DNA from: Spirochaetae bacterium HGW-Spirochaetae-5
GTDB taxonomy: Bacteria > Spirochaetota > UBA4802 > UBA5550
DNA length: 41,988 nt
NCBI GenBank assembly: GCA_002839285.1
Contig: PGXT01000005.1
Span: 1 to 41,988, forward strand
Direction: 5' to 3'
Below, in pieces: positions 28,462 through 37,003 of this stretch (position 1 is its first letter; every line of letters begins with the position of its first letter). The notes under the pieces are model-generated. The model worked only from the letters and a program-made list of their open reading frames with translations. It made no database searches and was not told the origin of the DNA. The translations under genes and the position numbers were made by a program.

Positions 28462-31400
28462 TTATTCAAAATCCTCATTTTCAAGGGTCTCGATATGAAT
28501 CTTTCTTTTTGGTTTTGTAAAGCCTTCACTCCATTCTGACAGACTTATCTCTGTTCCTGCATCATCATAAATTTTGACATCAAGAGCAAGTCCTCTTAAC
28601 TCCTGAATAAGAACGTTGAAGGATTCAGGAATACCGGGTGAAGTAGAATTGATACCTTTTACTATCGCTTCATATATTCTCGCACGTCCAAGCATATCAT
28701 CCGACTTGACTGTCAAGAGTTCCTGCAGAGTGTATGCAGCACCATATGCTTCAAGCGCCCAGACCTCCATCTCTCCAAGTCTCTGTCCGCCGAACTGAGC
28801 TTTACCGCCCAGAGGCTGCTGAGTTACCAGTGAGTATGGTCCAGTGGATCTTGCGTGAATTTTATCATCAACCATGTGAGCAAGTTTCAGGATATAAACA
28901 TACCCCACCATTACATCACTGTCAAAAGGTTCACCTGTCCGTCCATCATAAAGAACAGATTTTGAAGTTTCAGGCAGACCCGCCTTTTTCAGATACTCTT
29001 TTACATCCTGTTCGGTTGCTCCATCGAAAATCGGAGTCTCCATGAAGACATTAAGTTCATGAGCAGCCCAGCCGAGCTCAGTTTCAAAAAGCTGACCAAG
29101 GTTCATCCTCGAAGGGACACCCAGAGGATTAAGCAGTACATCTATTGGTGTACCATCTGGAAGATATGGCATATCATACTCAGGAGATATTCTTGAAATA
29201 ACCCCTTTGTTACCATGACGTCCCGCCATTTTATCACCGACAGAGATCTTTCTCTTGTCAGCTATATATACTTTCACCAGCTCTTCAACACCGGGTGCAA
29301 GTTCATCTCCGTTTTCACGGGAGAATCTCTTAACTTCTATTACAATCCCTTCAACTCCGTTAGGAACTCTTAGAGATGTGTCTCTTACTTCTCTCGCTTT
29401 TTCGCCGAATATTGAATAGAGAAGCTTATATTCCGGTGTAAGGTCCTGTTCACCCTTTGGTGTAACCTTTCCGACAAGAATATCATCGGCTTTAACATGT
29501 GCACCGACTCTGATAACACCGTCAGCATCGAGATCTCTGAAAGCTTTATCATTAAGATTCGGAATATCTCTGGTTATTATTTCCCGGCCGAGTTTGGTTT
29601 CACGGGCTTCTGTTTCGAACTGTTCGATATGAACAGAAGTATAAACGTCCTCTTTTACAAGACGCTCAGATAGAAGAATAGCATCCTCAAAGTTGTAACC
29701 CATCCATGGCATAAATGCTACAAGGATGTTCTTACCCACAGCCACTTTTCCATTATCAGTTGCCGGACCATCTGCGATTACATCTCCGCTTTTGATCTTC
29801 TGCCCTTCACGGACAATGGGCTTCTGGTTAAAGCATGTGCTCTGGTTTGTTCTTTTAAACTTCTGAAGAATATATTCATCAACTTCGCCATTGGAAGTTT
29901 TAATTTTTACTTTATAACCGTCGACATATATTACTTCTCCGCCCCTTTTTGCGATAACAAGGACACCGGAGTCATAAGCAGCATAAGCCTCCATACCGGT
30001 TCCTACAAGAGGCGCCTCCTCTGTTAAGAGCGGAACCGCCTGACGAAGCATGTTGGAACCCATGAGAGCTCTGTTCGCGTCATCATGCTCAAGGAACGGG
30101 ATTAAGCTTGTAGATACAGAAAAGATCTGCTCAGGTGAAACGTCCATGTACTGAATCTCTTTCGGCTTCTTGTACGGGAAATTACCTCTGTTTCTACATG
30201 CAATAAGACTCTTTATAAAATTACCATTATCATCGATCTCAGCATTAGCCTGAGCAATCGAGTAATTGTCCTCTATATTCGCTGTAAGATACTCAATTTT
30301 GTCGGTTACTCTTCCATTCTCCACATATCTGTATGGAGTTTCGAGAAAACCGTAATCATTAATCCGTCCGTATGTACTCATTGAAACAATAAGTCCGATA
30401 TTCGGGCCTTCAGGAGTTTCAATAGGACACATTCTTCCATAGTGAGATGGGTGAACGTCACGTACTTCAAAACCGGCACGTTCTCTTGAGAGACCGCCAG
30501 GTCCGAGCGCGTTAAGTCTTCTTTTATGTGTAAGTTCCGCCAGAGGATTAGTCTGATCCATGAACTGTGACAGCTGACTTGAACCGAAAAATTCATTGAT
30601 TACAGCTGTGATCGGCTTAATACTGATCAACGCCTGAGGAGTGATAACATCAAGGTCCTGAATAGTCATTCTCTCTTTTATTACACGTTCCATTCTCTGG
30701 AATCCGACTTTGATCTGATTCATGATAAGCTCACCGACAGATCTTACACGTCTGTTTCCAAGATGGTCAATGTCATCTACTATAGTATGAACATACTTCT
30801 TCTCTTTCTTTCCGCCTTTACCGGTGTACTCAAACTCATATCCATCTGCTTCAGCAATAAGATAAAGTATATATTTTACAGTATGAATTATATCATCTTT
30901 CGTAAGGATTTCACCCTCTTCATCAAAACCGAACTTGCTGTTGATTTTATATCTTCCAACTGAACTTAAGCTGTAAGTTCTTGGGCTGAAAAATAATCTC
31001 TCCAGCTCGGCTTTAGCGTTATCAAGATTTGTCGGCTCTCCCGGACGCATTACAGCATGAAGACCAAGAAGGGCCAGTTCGGCATTAGTAAAATCATGGT
31101 TTTCATCTACTCTGATGTTCTTTTTGATGAATTCCGGTTCTACCTGGAAAGTAGTGCTTAAAAATGCATCTTCCTTATTATTAGGAAACTCAATAAGCTC
31201 AACCTCTGATACTTTCTCCTCTTTGAAACGGTCAATTATATCTATATTGATCCTTTCGGCCGCTTCTAGAATTACTTCACCGGTTGTTTTACTGATTACA
31301 TCTGAAGCTACGCGTCTTCCGTTCAGAGACTCATAATCCGCTTCGCTTTTAAGCTTCATTTTCGTTATATCATAGAAGAGTTTTACAATCTCTTCGTTTG

Positions 31401-32001
31401 TTTCATATCCAAGTGATTTTATAAGCAGAGAAACAGGGAATTTCTTCTTCCTGTCGATCCGTCCTACAATATATCCTTTGTTGTCCATTTCGAATTCAAG
31501 CCAGGAACCTCTATCAGGTATAACTCTTGAATTATACACCCGCTCATCCTCTTCGTAAAAGAAGAAAATACCGGGAGATCTATGAAGCTGATTAACGACA
31601 ACACGTTCAGCTCCGTTTACAATAAATGTACCACGCTCTGTCATAAGAGGGATATCACCCATATAAACGAACTGCTCTCTTACTTCCATACTGTCTTTTC
31701 TGATTAATCTTATTGTAGCCTTGAGAGGAGCCGCATAGGTTACATCTCTCTCTTTACACTCATATTCCGAGTATTTAGGTTCGCCAATTTCATAATTTAC
31801 AAATTCCAGTACGACATCATCATGAGGGCTTTCAATCGGGAATATTTCATCAAAAACAGCCTGGAGTCCCTGAGGCTTTTTCTTGGCTGATTTTGTCTGA
31901 AGAAACCATTCATAAGAAGTTAACTGAATTTCTATTAGATTCGGAAGGTCAATTTTAGATTTAATCTTACCGAAATTGATAACTTTCTTTAATTCTTGCA
32001 T
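28462..32001 (-). CDS. rpoB: RNA polymerase beta subunit, Asn at the Ser531 position
   Basis: Beta carries much of the active site and the rifampicin pocket. At 1179 residues it is the compact form lacking the large E. coli insertions. The rifampicin region reads [20 protein letters not shown], then [12 protein letters not shown]: His492 matches E. coli His526 and Asn497 (codon AAC at 30511-30513) replaces Ser531. Asn at this position is known from spirochaetes, which are naturally rifampicin resistant. A good promoter lies 72 bases or more upstream, so rpoBC can be transcribed separately from rplL. Confidence 0.99.
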   Translation of the reverse strand: MQELKKVINFGKIKSKIDLPNLIEIQLTSYEWFLQTKSAKKKPQGLQAVFDEIFPIESPHDDVVLEFVNYEIGEPKYSEYECKERDVTYAAPLKATIRLIRKDSMEVREQFVYMGDIPLMTERGTFIVNGAERVVVNQLHRSPGIFFFYEEDERVYNSRVIPDRGSWLEFEMDNKGYIVGRIDRKKKFPVSLLIKSLGYETNEEIVKLFYDITKMKLKSEADYESLNGRRVASDVISKTTGEVILEAAERINIDIIDRFKEEKVSEVELIEFPNNKEDAFLSTTFQVEPEFIKKNIRVDENHDFTNAELALLGLHAVMRPGEPTNLDNAKAELERLFFSPRTYSLSSVGRYKINSKFGFDEEGEILTKDDIIHTVKYILYLIAEADGYEFEYTGKGGKKEKKYVHTIVDDIDHLGNRRVRSVGELIMNQIKVGFQRMERVIKERMTIQDLDVITPQALISIKPITAVINEFFGSSQLSQFMDQTNPLAELTHKRRLNALGPGGLSRERAGFEVRDVHPSHYGRMCPIETPEGPNIGLIVSMSTYGRINDYGFLETPYRYVENGRVTDKIEYLTANIEDNYSIAQANAEIDDNGNFIKSLIACRNRGNFPYKKPKEIQYMDVSPEQIFSVSTSLIPFLEHDDANRALMGSNMLRQAVPLLTEEAPLVGTGMEAYAAYDSGVLVIAKRGGEVIYVDGYKVKIKTSNGEVDEYILQKFKRTNQSTCFNQKPIVREGQKIKSGDVIADGPATDNGKVAVGKNILVAFMPWMGYNFEDAILLSERLVKEDVYTSVHIEQFETEARETKLGREIITRDIPNLNDKAFRDLDADGVIRVGAHVKADDILVGKVTPKGEQDLTPEYKLLYSIFGEKAREVRDTSLRVPNGVEGIVIEVKRFSRENGDELAPGVEELVKVYIADKRKISVGDKMAGRHGNKGVISRISPEYDMPYLPDGTPIDVLLNPLGVPSRMNLGQLFETELGWAAHELNVFMETPIFDGATEQDVKEYLKKAGLPETSKSVLYDGRTGEPFDSDVMVGYVYILKLAHMVDDKIHARSTGPYSLVTQQPLGGKAQFGGQRLGEMEVWALEAYGAAYTLQELLTVKSDDMLGRARIYEAIVKGINSTSPGIPESFNVLIQELRGLALDVKIYDDAGTEISLSEWSEGFTKPKRKIHIETLENEDFE

Positions 32002-32079
32002 CTATATAAACCTTAACCTTTATTTTTATTTAAGGATAATAACATTTCGTGATAATGAAATAAAAGTGGAACCAGTAAA

Positions 32080-32108
32080 ATTATATAAGACAATAATACC
32101 AGAATCAA
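32080..32108 (-). promoter_or_regulatory. Promoter for rpoBC (TTGATT, 17, TATAAT)
   Basis: The minus strand has TTGATT (32103-32108) and a perfect TATAAT (32080-32085) at the ideal 17-base spacing. An alternative TTGTTT-17-TATTAT overlaps it slightly upstream. Transcription would begin near 32073, giving an rpoB leader of about 72 bases. Confidence 0.65.
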
Positions 32109-32133
32109 GAGTATAAAACAAGTTTTTTAACAC

Positions 32134-32167
32134 CGATAGGTTTGACCGCAACAGATCAAACCTATCG
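32134..32167 (-). repeat. Perfect 12-bp hairpin upstream of the rpoB promoter
   Basis: CGATAGGTTTGA pairs perfectly with TCAAACCTATCG across a 10-base loop. On the minus strand it is followed by GTGTTAAAAAACTTG, so a U tract is lacking. It lies about 25 bases upstream of the rpoB -35 box and may be an attenuator or RNase III-type site of the rplL-rpoB read-through transcript. Confidence 0.65.
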
Positions 32168-32210
32168 AATATTAAATTAGTAACTGCACAATAACTGCCG
32201 GTAAATCTGA

Positions 32211-32237
32211 TTCCCGCCGCGCAGTGCGCGGCGGGAA
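32211..32237 (-). repeat. GC-rich perfect hairpin after rplL
   Basis: TTCCCGCCGCGC and GCGCGGCGGGAA form a perfect 12-bp stem with a 3-base loop, far richer in G+C than its surroundings. No U tract follows on the minus strand. It could block 3' decay of the rplL message or be an inserted repeat unit. Confidence 0.65.
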
Positions 32238-32323
32238 TGTTTTGTTCCGCCTGTTTCGCGTTGTTACTTAAATTCAGACTGAAGAAATAATTACTGTAAT
32301 TCAATATAACCTATAAGAATAAA

Positions 32324-32698
32324 TTACTTGATATCAACAGTTGCGCCGGCATCAACAAGCTGCTTCTTAATAGCTTCAGCTTCAGTTTTAGAAACTTTTT
32401 CCTTAACTGTTTTTCCGCCCGCTTCAACAAGCTCTTTCGCTTCTTTCAGGCCAAGACCTGTAATTGCTCTTACTTCTTTGATTACACCAACTTTCTGATC
32501 GCCAAAACCTGTAAGAATTACATCAAATTCAGTCTGCTCTTCAGCCGCTTCAGCAGCAGGACCGGCAGCAGCTACTGCAACTGGTGCCGCAGCAGAAATA
32601 CCAAATTTTTCTTCCATAGCTTTCACAAGCTCAGCTGCCTCAACTAATGTAAGACTGCCAATTGCATCCAACAATTCTTCGATTGTTAATTTTGCCAT
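32324..32698 (-). CDS. rplL: 50S ribosomal protein L7/L12
   Basis: L7/L12 dimers form the mobile stalk that recruits elongation factors. The 124-residue protein has the N-terminal dimerisation domain ([20 protein letters not shown]), an Ala/Pro-rich hinge around residues 36-52, and the C-terminal domain [43 protein letters not shown] precedes the ATG. It follows rplJ after 151 bases. Stalk copies are needed in excess over other proteins, which fits the separate control seen around it. Confidence 0.99.
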   Translation of the reverse strand: MAKLTIEELLDAIGSLTLVEAAELVKAMEEKFGISAAAPVAVAAAGPAAEAAEEQTEFDVILTGFGDQKVGVIKEVRAITGLGLKEAKELVEAGGKTVKEKVSKTEAEAIKKQLVDAGATVDIK

Positions 32699-32849
32699 TT
32701 TCTACTCCTTTATACTTAGTGAATTACTTCAAGTTAGTACGGACTTGAGCCGTAAAACCTATAAAGGGGTCAGGCATTGATCCGGAAACGATTTAACGTA
32801 ATATCTGGAACAGAAACCTAAACACCTTATATATTATAATTAACAAATG

Positions 32850-33368
32850 TTAATTATTTTTCGATTCAGCAACAGCGTTAATACCTCTAGCCAGAGATGC
32901 CATAATCTGATTCATGCCAGTTGCGATAGTTCTTGCAGGGGCATTTATCATCTGCATTGTCTGAGAAAGAAGAACCTCTTTCGAAGGTAGATCCGCTATT
33001 TTTTTAATCTGCTCTTTGCCGTAAACTACATGTTCAAGAACACCGGCAACATAAGAGAATTTATCATTCTTTTCAGCAAATTCTTTTAATACTTTTGCAA
33101 CTTCTCCAACCTGCTCACCAGCGAAGGCAACACCGATTGGTCCTTTTAAATGCTCATCTATATTGGAATAACCTGTCTCCTGAAGAGCTCTTCTGAAAAG
33201 ATTATTTTTTACAACTTTATACTGAGCATTTTTTTCAGCAAGCTGTCTTCTGAGAACAGCTATATCATTAACTTTAACACCGGAATAATCGGTAAGAATA
33301 AAGTTATTTCTCTCTTTTAATCTTGCGATGAGATCACTTACTTCATCAACTTTATATTGCTTAACCAT
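32850..33368 (-). CDS. rplJ: 50S ribosomal protein L10
   Basis: L10 anchors the L7/L12 dimers to the ribosome. The 172-residue protein starts [21 protein letters not shown], has the rRNA-binding YSGVKVNDIAVLRRQL and KGPIGVAFA segments, and a C-terminal helix that binds L7/L12. Its start codon shares one base with the rplA stop (TAATG), so there is no room for the L10 leader used for autoregulation in many bacteria; coupling to rplA is likely instead. Confidence 0.97.
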   Translation of the reverse strand: MVKQYKVDEVSDLIARLKERNNFILTDYSGVKVNDIAVLRRQLAEKNAQYKVVKNNLFRRALQETGYSNIDEHLKGPIGVAFAGEQVGEVAKVLKEFAEKNDKFSYVAGVLEHVVYGKEQIKKIADLPSKEVLLSQTMQMINAPARTIATGMNQIMASLARGINAVAESKNN

Positions 33369-34051
33369 TATCGCTCTATCCCCTTATGATTAATTTTGAT
33401 ACCAGGTCCCATTGTTGAGCTGATATGTATTGATTTAACATAATTTCCTTTAGCATCTGAGGGCTTATCCTTCATCAGCTGAACAAAGAAAGCTTTAATA
33501 TTATCAATAATGGCTTCATCCGCAAATGAAACTTTACCTAAAAGTACATGAACAACACCGGTTTTATCCGCACGATATTCTATACGTCCGCCTTTAAGCT
33601 CTTTAATGATCTCTTTAACATTATCAGTAACTGTACCTGATTTAGGTTTAGGCATAAGACCTTTTCTTCCAAGAACAGCTCCGAGCTTTCCAACTTCTTT
33701 CATCATGTCAGGAGTTGCAACAACAGCCTGGAAATCAAGCCATCCCTCTTTAATCTTCTCAATTACATCTTCAGCTCCAACATGATCAGCACCCGCTTCG
33801 AGAGCCTCTTTCTGTTTGTCACCTTTACATATAACAAGAACCTTCTTTGTTTTACCTGTACCTGCGGGAAGAACAGCTGATCCCCGGACATTCTGCATAC
33901 TTTTATGAACAATTTTTATAGACATATCAATTGACTCATCAAATTTCGCTGTTTTCAGATCTTTCATCATCTTAACAGCTTCTTCCACAGTATAAAGGTT
34001 TGTCTTATCGACCTTTTCTCTTGCGGCAGTAATTTTTTTTCCACGCTTCAT
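33368..34051 (-). CDS. rplA: 50S ribosomal protein L1
   Basis: L1 forms the mobile stalk on the E-site side and, in E. coli, represses rplKA translation. The 227-residue sequence has [40 protein letters not shown] and the second-domain [19 protein letters not shown], both diagnostic. It follows rplK after 32 bases and overlaps rplJ by one base. Confidence 0.99.
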   Translation of the reverse strand: MKRGKKITAAREKVDKTNLYTVEEAVKMMKDLKTAKFDESIDMSIKIVHKSMQNVRGSAVLPAGTGKTKKVLVICKGDKQKEALEAGADHVGAEDVIEKIKEGWLDFQAVVATPDMMKEVGKLGAVLGRKGLMPKPKSGTVTDNVKEIIKELKGGRIEYRADKTGVVHVLLGKVSFADEAIIDNIKAFFVQLMKDKPSDAKGNYVKSIHISSTMGPGIKINHKGIER

Positions 34052-34083
34052 CTCATTAACCTCTTTTCACTTGGCTGACTTTT

Positions 34084-34524
34084 TCAGTCAACGACATCAA
34101 TTCCCATTGATCTTGCTGTTCCAGCAATAATATTTGCGCCTGCCTGTACGTCATTTGCATTTAAATCAGGCATTTTTAACTTTGCAATCTCTTCAAGCTG
34201 CTTTCTTGTGATTTTTCCAGCTTTGATTTTATTCGGCTCACTTGAACCTTTAGCAAGACCTAATGCTTTTCTAACGAGAACCGATGCAGGTGGTGTCTTT
34301 GTAATAAATGTATAAGATTTATCCTCATATACTGTAATTACAACAGGTATTGTTGTACCCATCTGATCTTTTGTTCTTTCATTAAAGTTTTTGCAGAAAT
34401 CCATTATATTGACGCCGGCCTGACCAAGGGCAGGACCAACTGGAGGTGCCGGGTTCGCCTGACCACCTGTAATCTGCAGTTTAATAAGTTTAATTATCTT
34501 TTTTTTCTTCGGTTTTGGTGCCAT
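34084..34524 (-). CDS. rplK: 50S ribosomal protein L11
   Basis: L11 lies in the GTPase-associated centre and is needed for stringent-factor activation. The 146-residue protein has [35 protein letters not shown] (thiostrepton-related Pro residues present) and the C-terminal [26 protein letters not shown]. The N-terminus is Lys-rich ([13 protein letters not shown]). It lies between nusG and rplA. Confidence 0.99.
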   Translation of the reverse strand: MAPKPKKKKIIKLIKLQITGGQANPAPPVGPALGQAGVNIMDFCKNFNERTKDQMGTTIPVVITVYEDKSYTFITKTPPASVLVRKALGLAKGSSEPNKIKAGKITRKQLEEIAKLKMPDLNANDVQAGANIIAGTARSMGIDVVD

Positions 34525-34564
34525 TTTTTTATCCTATTACGATCATTCGGTTTATATTACGATA

Positions 34565-35110
34565 TTATATCTTTCCAACCTGGAGAAAATCGAGATCAAC
34601 CGGAGTTCCCCTGCCGAAAATTTCAACTTTTACTTTAAGTCTCCCCTTATCCGGGTAAACTTCTTCAACTACACCTGTAAAATTATTAAAAGGACCATCA
34701 ATAACTTTAACATGCTCTCCAATAGAAAAATCTACTGTAATTGCTGCTTTCTCGCCGGCTTTCTGCTCTCCGCCGAGGGAATCAAATAATGAAGCAACTT
34801 CACTATCACTTAGAGGTTTTGGCTTATTCGTTCCAAAAGCGCCTACAAAATTAGTTACCCCGGGAACACCCTTCACAACGCTCCAGGTAGTATCATTGAG
34901 TTCCATTCTGACAAGTACATAACCGGGAAATACTTTTTTAGATTTAATCTTCTTTTTCCCGTCTTTAACTTCTACCACTTCTACAGTAGGAATCTTAACA
35001 TCACTGACATCTTCAATCAGACCGAGATTTTTTACCTTAATCTCAAGGGCGGCTTTTACTTTATTTTCATGCCCTGAATAGGTATGTATTATGTACCATC
35101 TTTTTGCCAT
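34565..35110 (-). CDS. nusG: Transcription elongation/antitermination factor NusG
   Basis: NusG binds the RNA polymerase clamp and links it to Rho or to ribosomal S10. The 181-residue protein has the NGN domain (RWYIIHTYSGHENKVKAALE and FPGYVLVRMELNDTTWSVVKGVPGVTNFVG) and a C-terminal KOW domain (EHVKVIDGPFNNFTGVVEEV). It starts 2 bases after the secE stop. Both classical partners, S10 and RNA polymerase, are encoded in the same array. Confidence 0.99.
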   Translation of the reverse strand: MAKRWYIIHTYSGHENKVKAALEIKVKNLGLIEDVSDVKIPTVEVVEVKDGKKKIKSKKVFPGYVLVRMELNDTTWSVVKGVPGVTNFVGAFGTNKPKPLSDSEVASLFDSLGGEQKAGEKAAITVDFSIGEHVKVIDGPFNNFTGVVEEVYPDKGRLKVKVEIFGRGTPVDLDFLQVGKI

Positions 35111-35112
35111 AA

Positions 35113-35307
35113 TTATCCAATCACGACCTTAATCAAAGTCATTAGCCCGGTATCAACAAGCCACAAAAACAGAGAAAAAACGATTAGAGATATAACAACA
35201 ACTACAGTAAAGCTTGTTACCTCTTCTCTATCCGGCCAGGTGACCTTCTTCAGCTCTTCCCGGGAATCTTTAAAAAAACTGATTAATTGTTTAATTTTCG
35301 ATATCAA
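35113..35307 (-). CDS. secE: Protein translocase subunit SecE, short form
   Basis: SecE clamps SecY in the inner membrane. This is the single-helix short form: 64 residues with the amphipathic FFKDSREELKKVTWPDREEV motif followed by one transmembrane helix (SFTVVVVISLIVFSLFLWLV). The KKVTWP sequence is diagnostic. It lies between rpmG and nusG, the usual order in many bacteria. Confidence 0.97.
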   Translation of the reverse strand: MISKIKQLISFFKDSREELKKVTWPDREEVTSFTVVVVISLIVFSLFLWLVDTGLMTLIKVVIG

Positions 35308-35319
35308 TTGGGGTAACTC

Positions 35320-35472
35320 TTACGCCTTAGTTTCTTTATGAACAGTATGTCTTCTGTCAAATGGACAATATTTTTTGATTTCAAGCTTCCCTGTCTGAGT
35401 TTTTTTGTTCTTTGTAAAGGAATAATTCTTTCTTTTACACTCCTGACAAGCCAGCAATACCACGTCGCGCAT
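35320..35472 (-). CDS. rpmG: 50S ribosomal protein L33
   Basis: This 50-residue gene begins [20 protein letters not shown] and ends [18 protein letters not shown]. It has C9 and C12 and a third Cys at 36, but Asp39 stands where the fourth zinc ligand is found in C+ L33 proteins, so zinc binding may be lost or altered. L33 lies near the E site of the large subunit. It is the first protein gene of the array, after tRNA-Thr and before secE. Confidence 0.95.
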   Translation of the reverse strand: MRDVVLLACQECKRKNYSFTKNKKTQTGKLEIKKYCPFDRRHTVHKETKA

Positions 35473-35608
35473 ATAAATACCCCACACTTATATATAGTAA
35501 ACCAAGAGCAAACTAATATCTGCCCTCTCTCAGTCAAGCATTTTTAATGCTTTTTTCCAGAAAACCCTTTTTTCCTTAATATTGGAAATAAAAAGACTGC
35601 ATTGGATG

Positions 35609-35681
35609 AGCCCACGACCAGAATCGAACTGGTGACCTTTTGCTTACCATGCAAATGCTCTACCGACTGAGCTACGTGGGC
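35609..35681 (-). tRNA. tRNA-Thr (anticodon GGT)
   Basis: The 73-base cloverleaf is complete: acceptor stem GCCCACG/CGTGGGC, D stem GCTC/GAGC, anticodon stem TTTGC/GCAAA with loop ATGGTAA giving anticodon GGT, T stem ACCAG/CTGGT with TTCGATT loop, and discriminator T. CCA is not encoded. It lies about 135 bases upstream of rpmG on the same strand and is probably the first gene of the transcript, to be cut out by processing. tRNA genes often precede secE or tuf in this position. Confidence 0.97.
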
Positions 35682-35716
35682 GAATATTATGATTTTACGG
35701 GAAAAAACAGGATGAA

Positions 35717-35744
35717 ATGATAAAAACAGGCCATTTTATGTCAA
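35717..35744 (-). promoter_or_regulatory. Proximal promoter of tRNA-Thr and the ribosomal array (TTGACA, 16, TATCAT)
   Basis: A perfect minus-strand TTGACA (35739-35744) is followed after 16 bases by TATCAT, five of six matches. Transcription would begin about 30 bases before the tRNA 5' end. This is the best candidate for the main start of the secE-nusG-rplKAJL transcript. Confidence 0.65.
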
Positions 35745-35835
35745 CATTAATTTCCATAATAATGACCTTATAAAATCAATCCCTGTAAAAAACTGACGGC
35801 TAACCCCGACGTGCAAAAATCAATAGAATCACAGT

Positions 35836-35865
35836 AATGTAAATTAACTGGGGGGTTTCTGTCAA
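35836..35865 (-). promoter_or_regulatory. Distal promoter upstream of tRNA-Thr (TTGACA, 18, TACATT)
   Basis: A second perfect TTGACA (35860-35865) is followed after 18 bases by TACATT, four of six matches, with a C6 run in the spacer. Together with the proximal site it would make tandem promoters, as is common for stable-RNA genes. Confidence 0.45.
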
Positions 35866-35948
35866 GATGTAATGATTATATTATCTAATATTTTAAAATT
35901 AATATAAATCCTGGCATGTTTTATCGGGAATAACTGCAGAAATCCGCC

Positions 35949-35976
35949 GTAGAGACGCACAGCACAGCATCTCTAC
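35949..35976. repeat. Palindrome GTAGAGACGC / GCATCTCTAC
   Basis: On the minus strand this is a 10-bp stem with one U-G wobble and an 8-base loop. The GTAGAGACG pattern is like known dispersed palindromes in bacterial genomes and resembles the one after fusA. No U tract follows on the minus strand. Confidence 0.55.
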
Positions 35977-36032
35977 AGAAACAAGCTGCTTATTATCAGC
36001 AATAAGCATACCAGATTCAAATATCCTCATCG

Positions 36033-36503
36033 TCAGGACTTTTTCCGTGATAAATGGATATTAATTGTCCCCCGCATTACAACGGCTCCTGAAGTATCAT
36101 AAACTTCGGTTGAGGCAGGAAAATCCCTGCTGAAATCCCAGTTTTTAAGCAACTCAAGATCTATATTACATACACCGGTTAAATCTGTCTTTGCAAGTGC
36201 AAGATATTCAACGGTCATCCCCTTAGGTATCCATCTGACCCCTTCAGGAAGAGAAACATCCGTACAGATTCCGCCGGCCAGCTCTACAAGGTTACACATT
36301 GCGATTGCGTGAACTGTCTTTATATGATTTGTCAGAGATTTTCTTTTCTTCATAAAAATTACACACCTGCCTGGGGCAAGTTCAACGAATAACGGTTTAA
36401 TAGATCCGAAATAAGGTGCACTCTTGCATGTAAGATATGAAAATAACCTCTTACCCATGGGCAGGCCCTGAAGTGAATTATAGATTTTAAGTATTCTGTT
36501 CAT
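36033..36503 (-). CDS. DUF4442 hotdog-fold protein (possible acyl-CoA thioesterase-like)
   Basis: The 156-residue protein matches the DUF4442 family: RLFSYLTCKSAPYFGSIKPLFVELAPGRCVIFMKKRKSLTNHIKTVHAIAMCNLVELAGGICTDVSLPEG and RWIPKGMTVEYLALAKTDL. The HxxTVHAIA.N..E pattern is the hotdog helix seen in thioesterase-like members. Its substrate is unknown. AGAGG precedes the ATG by about 9 bases. It lies 86 bases downstream of the HU gene and is separated from it by the HU terminator. Confidence 0.85.
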   Translation of the reverse strand: MNRILKIYNSLQGLPMGKRLFSYLTCKSAPYFGSIKPLFVELAPGRCVIFMKKRKSLTNHIKTVHAIAMCNLVELAGGICTDVSLPEGVRWIPKGMTVEYLALAKTDLTGVCNIDLELLKNWDFSRDFPASTEVYDTSGAVVMRGTINIHLSRKKS

Positions 36504-36562
36504 TGTAACATCCTCTGAATAACAATTATTTTAAAAAAATCAAACTCTCTCATATATAAAAA

Positions 36563-36582
36563 AACCCGCCTTCCGGCGGGTT
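36563..36582 (-). terminator. Rho-independent terminator of the HU gene
   Basis: A perfect 8-bp GC-rich stem AACCCGCC/GGCGGGTT with a 4-base loop (GGAA on the transcribed strand, a GNRA tetraloop) is followed by TTTTT on the minus strand, 8 bases after the HU stop codon. Confidence 0.92.
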
Positions 36583-36589
36583 CTAAAAG

Positions 36590-37003
36590 CTATTTTTTTA
36601 TTTTCGCTTTTAATACTTCCTCTTTAAATCCCTTACTGAAAGTAAATTTAGGAACTTTTGTAGCTTTCTTTGCTGCTATAGTAATCTCCTCACCTGTGAT
36701 GGGATTTCTTCCTTTTCTTGCTTTTGTAGCAGGTTTTACTTTTGCGTAAACCTTACCGATTTTCCCAAGAGGAACTCTCTCACCCTGAAGTACGCCTGCT
36801 TCGATTAGATCCATTACTGTTTCAAGAAGCTCTTTCGCCTCTTTCTTAGAAAAACCTTTTGCTTCTGCCAGATAATTTGACATTGAATTTAATGTAAAAC
36901 TTTCAGGGAGAGCAACTTTTTTTTCTTTTGCTACTGCCGCAGCTTTCGGTGCAGGTTTTGCAGCTGCCTTTGGCGCTGCTTTAGGACTTGATGCTTTTGC
37001 CAT
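36590..37003 (-). CDS. hup: HU-family DNA-binding protein with an Ala/Lys/Pro-rich N-terminal tail
   Basis: HU proteins are small dimeric nucleoid proteins that bend DNA. The 137-residue protein has the HU core from about residue 35, with the beta-arm motif KARKGRNPITGEEITI and the flanking VPLGKIGKVYAKVKPAT and KFTFSKGFKEEV. Before it is a 33-residue tail of repeated PKAAPKAAAKPAPKAAA type, histone H1-like, which would add unspecific DNA or RNA binding. AAAGG and AGGAA precede the ATG. It has its own terminator. Confidence 0.93.
   Translation of the reverse strand: MAKASSPKAAPKAAAKPAPKAAAVAKEKKVALPESFTLNSMSNYLAEAKGFSKKEAKELLETVMDLIEAGVLQGERVPLGKIGKVYAKVKPATKARKGRNPITGEEITIAAKKATKVPKFTFSKGFKEEVLKAKIKK

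Larger units (their letters stand above)
32002..32323. other. 322-base rplL-rpoB intergenic region
   Basis: In transcription order this gap holds a very GC-rich 12-bp hairpin, a second perfect 12-bp hairpin, then a strong candidate promoter and a leader of about 70 bases ending in AAGG before rpoB. In E. coli the same interval carries an attenuator and an RNase III site; the layout here suggests a comparable control point. No gene is apparent. Confidence 0.65.
35682..36032. other. 351-base region upstream of tRNA-Thr
   Basis: It holds the two candidate TTGACA promoters for the ribosomal array (listed separately), a hairpin at 35988-36007 (GCTTATT / AATAAGC) just after the DUF4442 gene, and a palindrome of GTAGAGA type at 35949-35976. 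No coding sequence is apparent. Confidence 0.6.

Noticed and set aside
32026..32304. A 92-codon minus-strand frame in the rplL-rpoB gap
   Set aside because: It runs across two hairpins and a promoter, has unlikely composition and no ribosome-binding site; the region is better explained as regulatory.
32699..32849. Possible L10-type leader or terminator in the rplJ-rplL gap
   Set aside because: Only weak stems (for example TACGG/CCGTA and GGGTCA/TGATCC) are seen, and an L10 leader should precede rplJ, where there is no gap.
35304..35537. A 77-codon minus-strand frame overlapping the L33 gene
   Set aside because: It is in a different frame from the clear L33 protein and has no family features.
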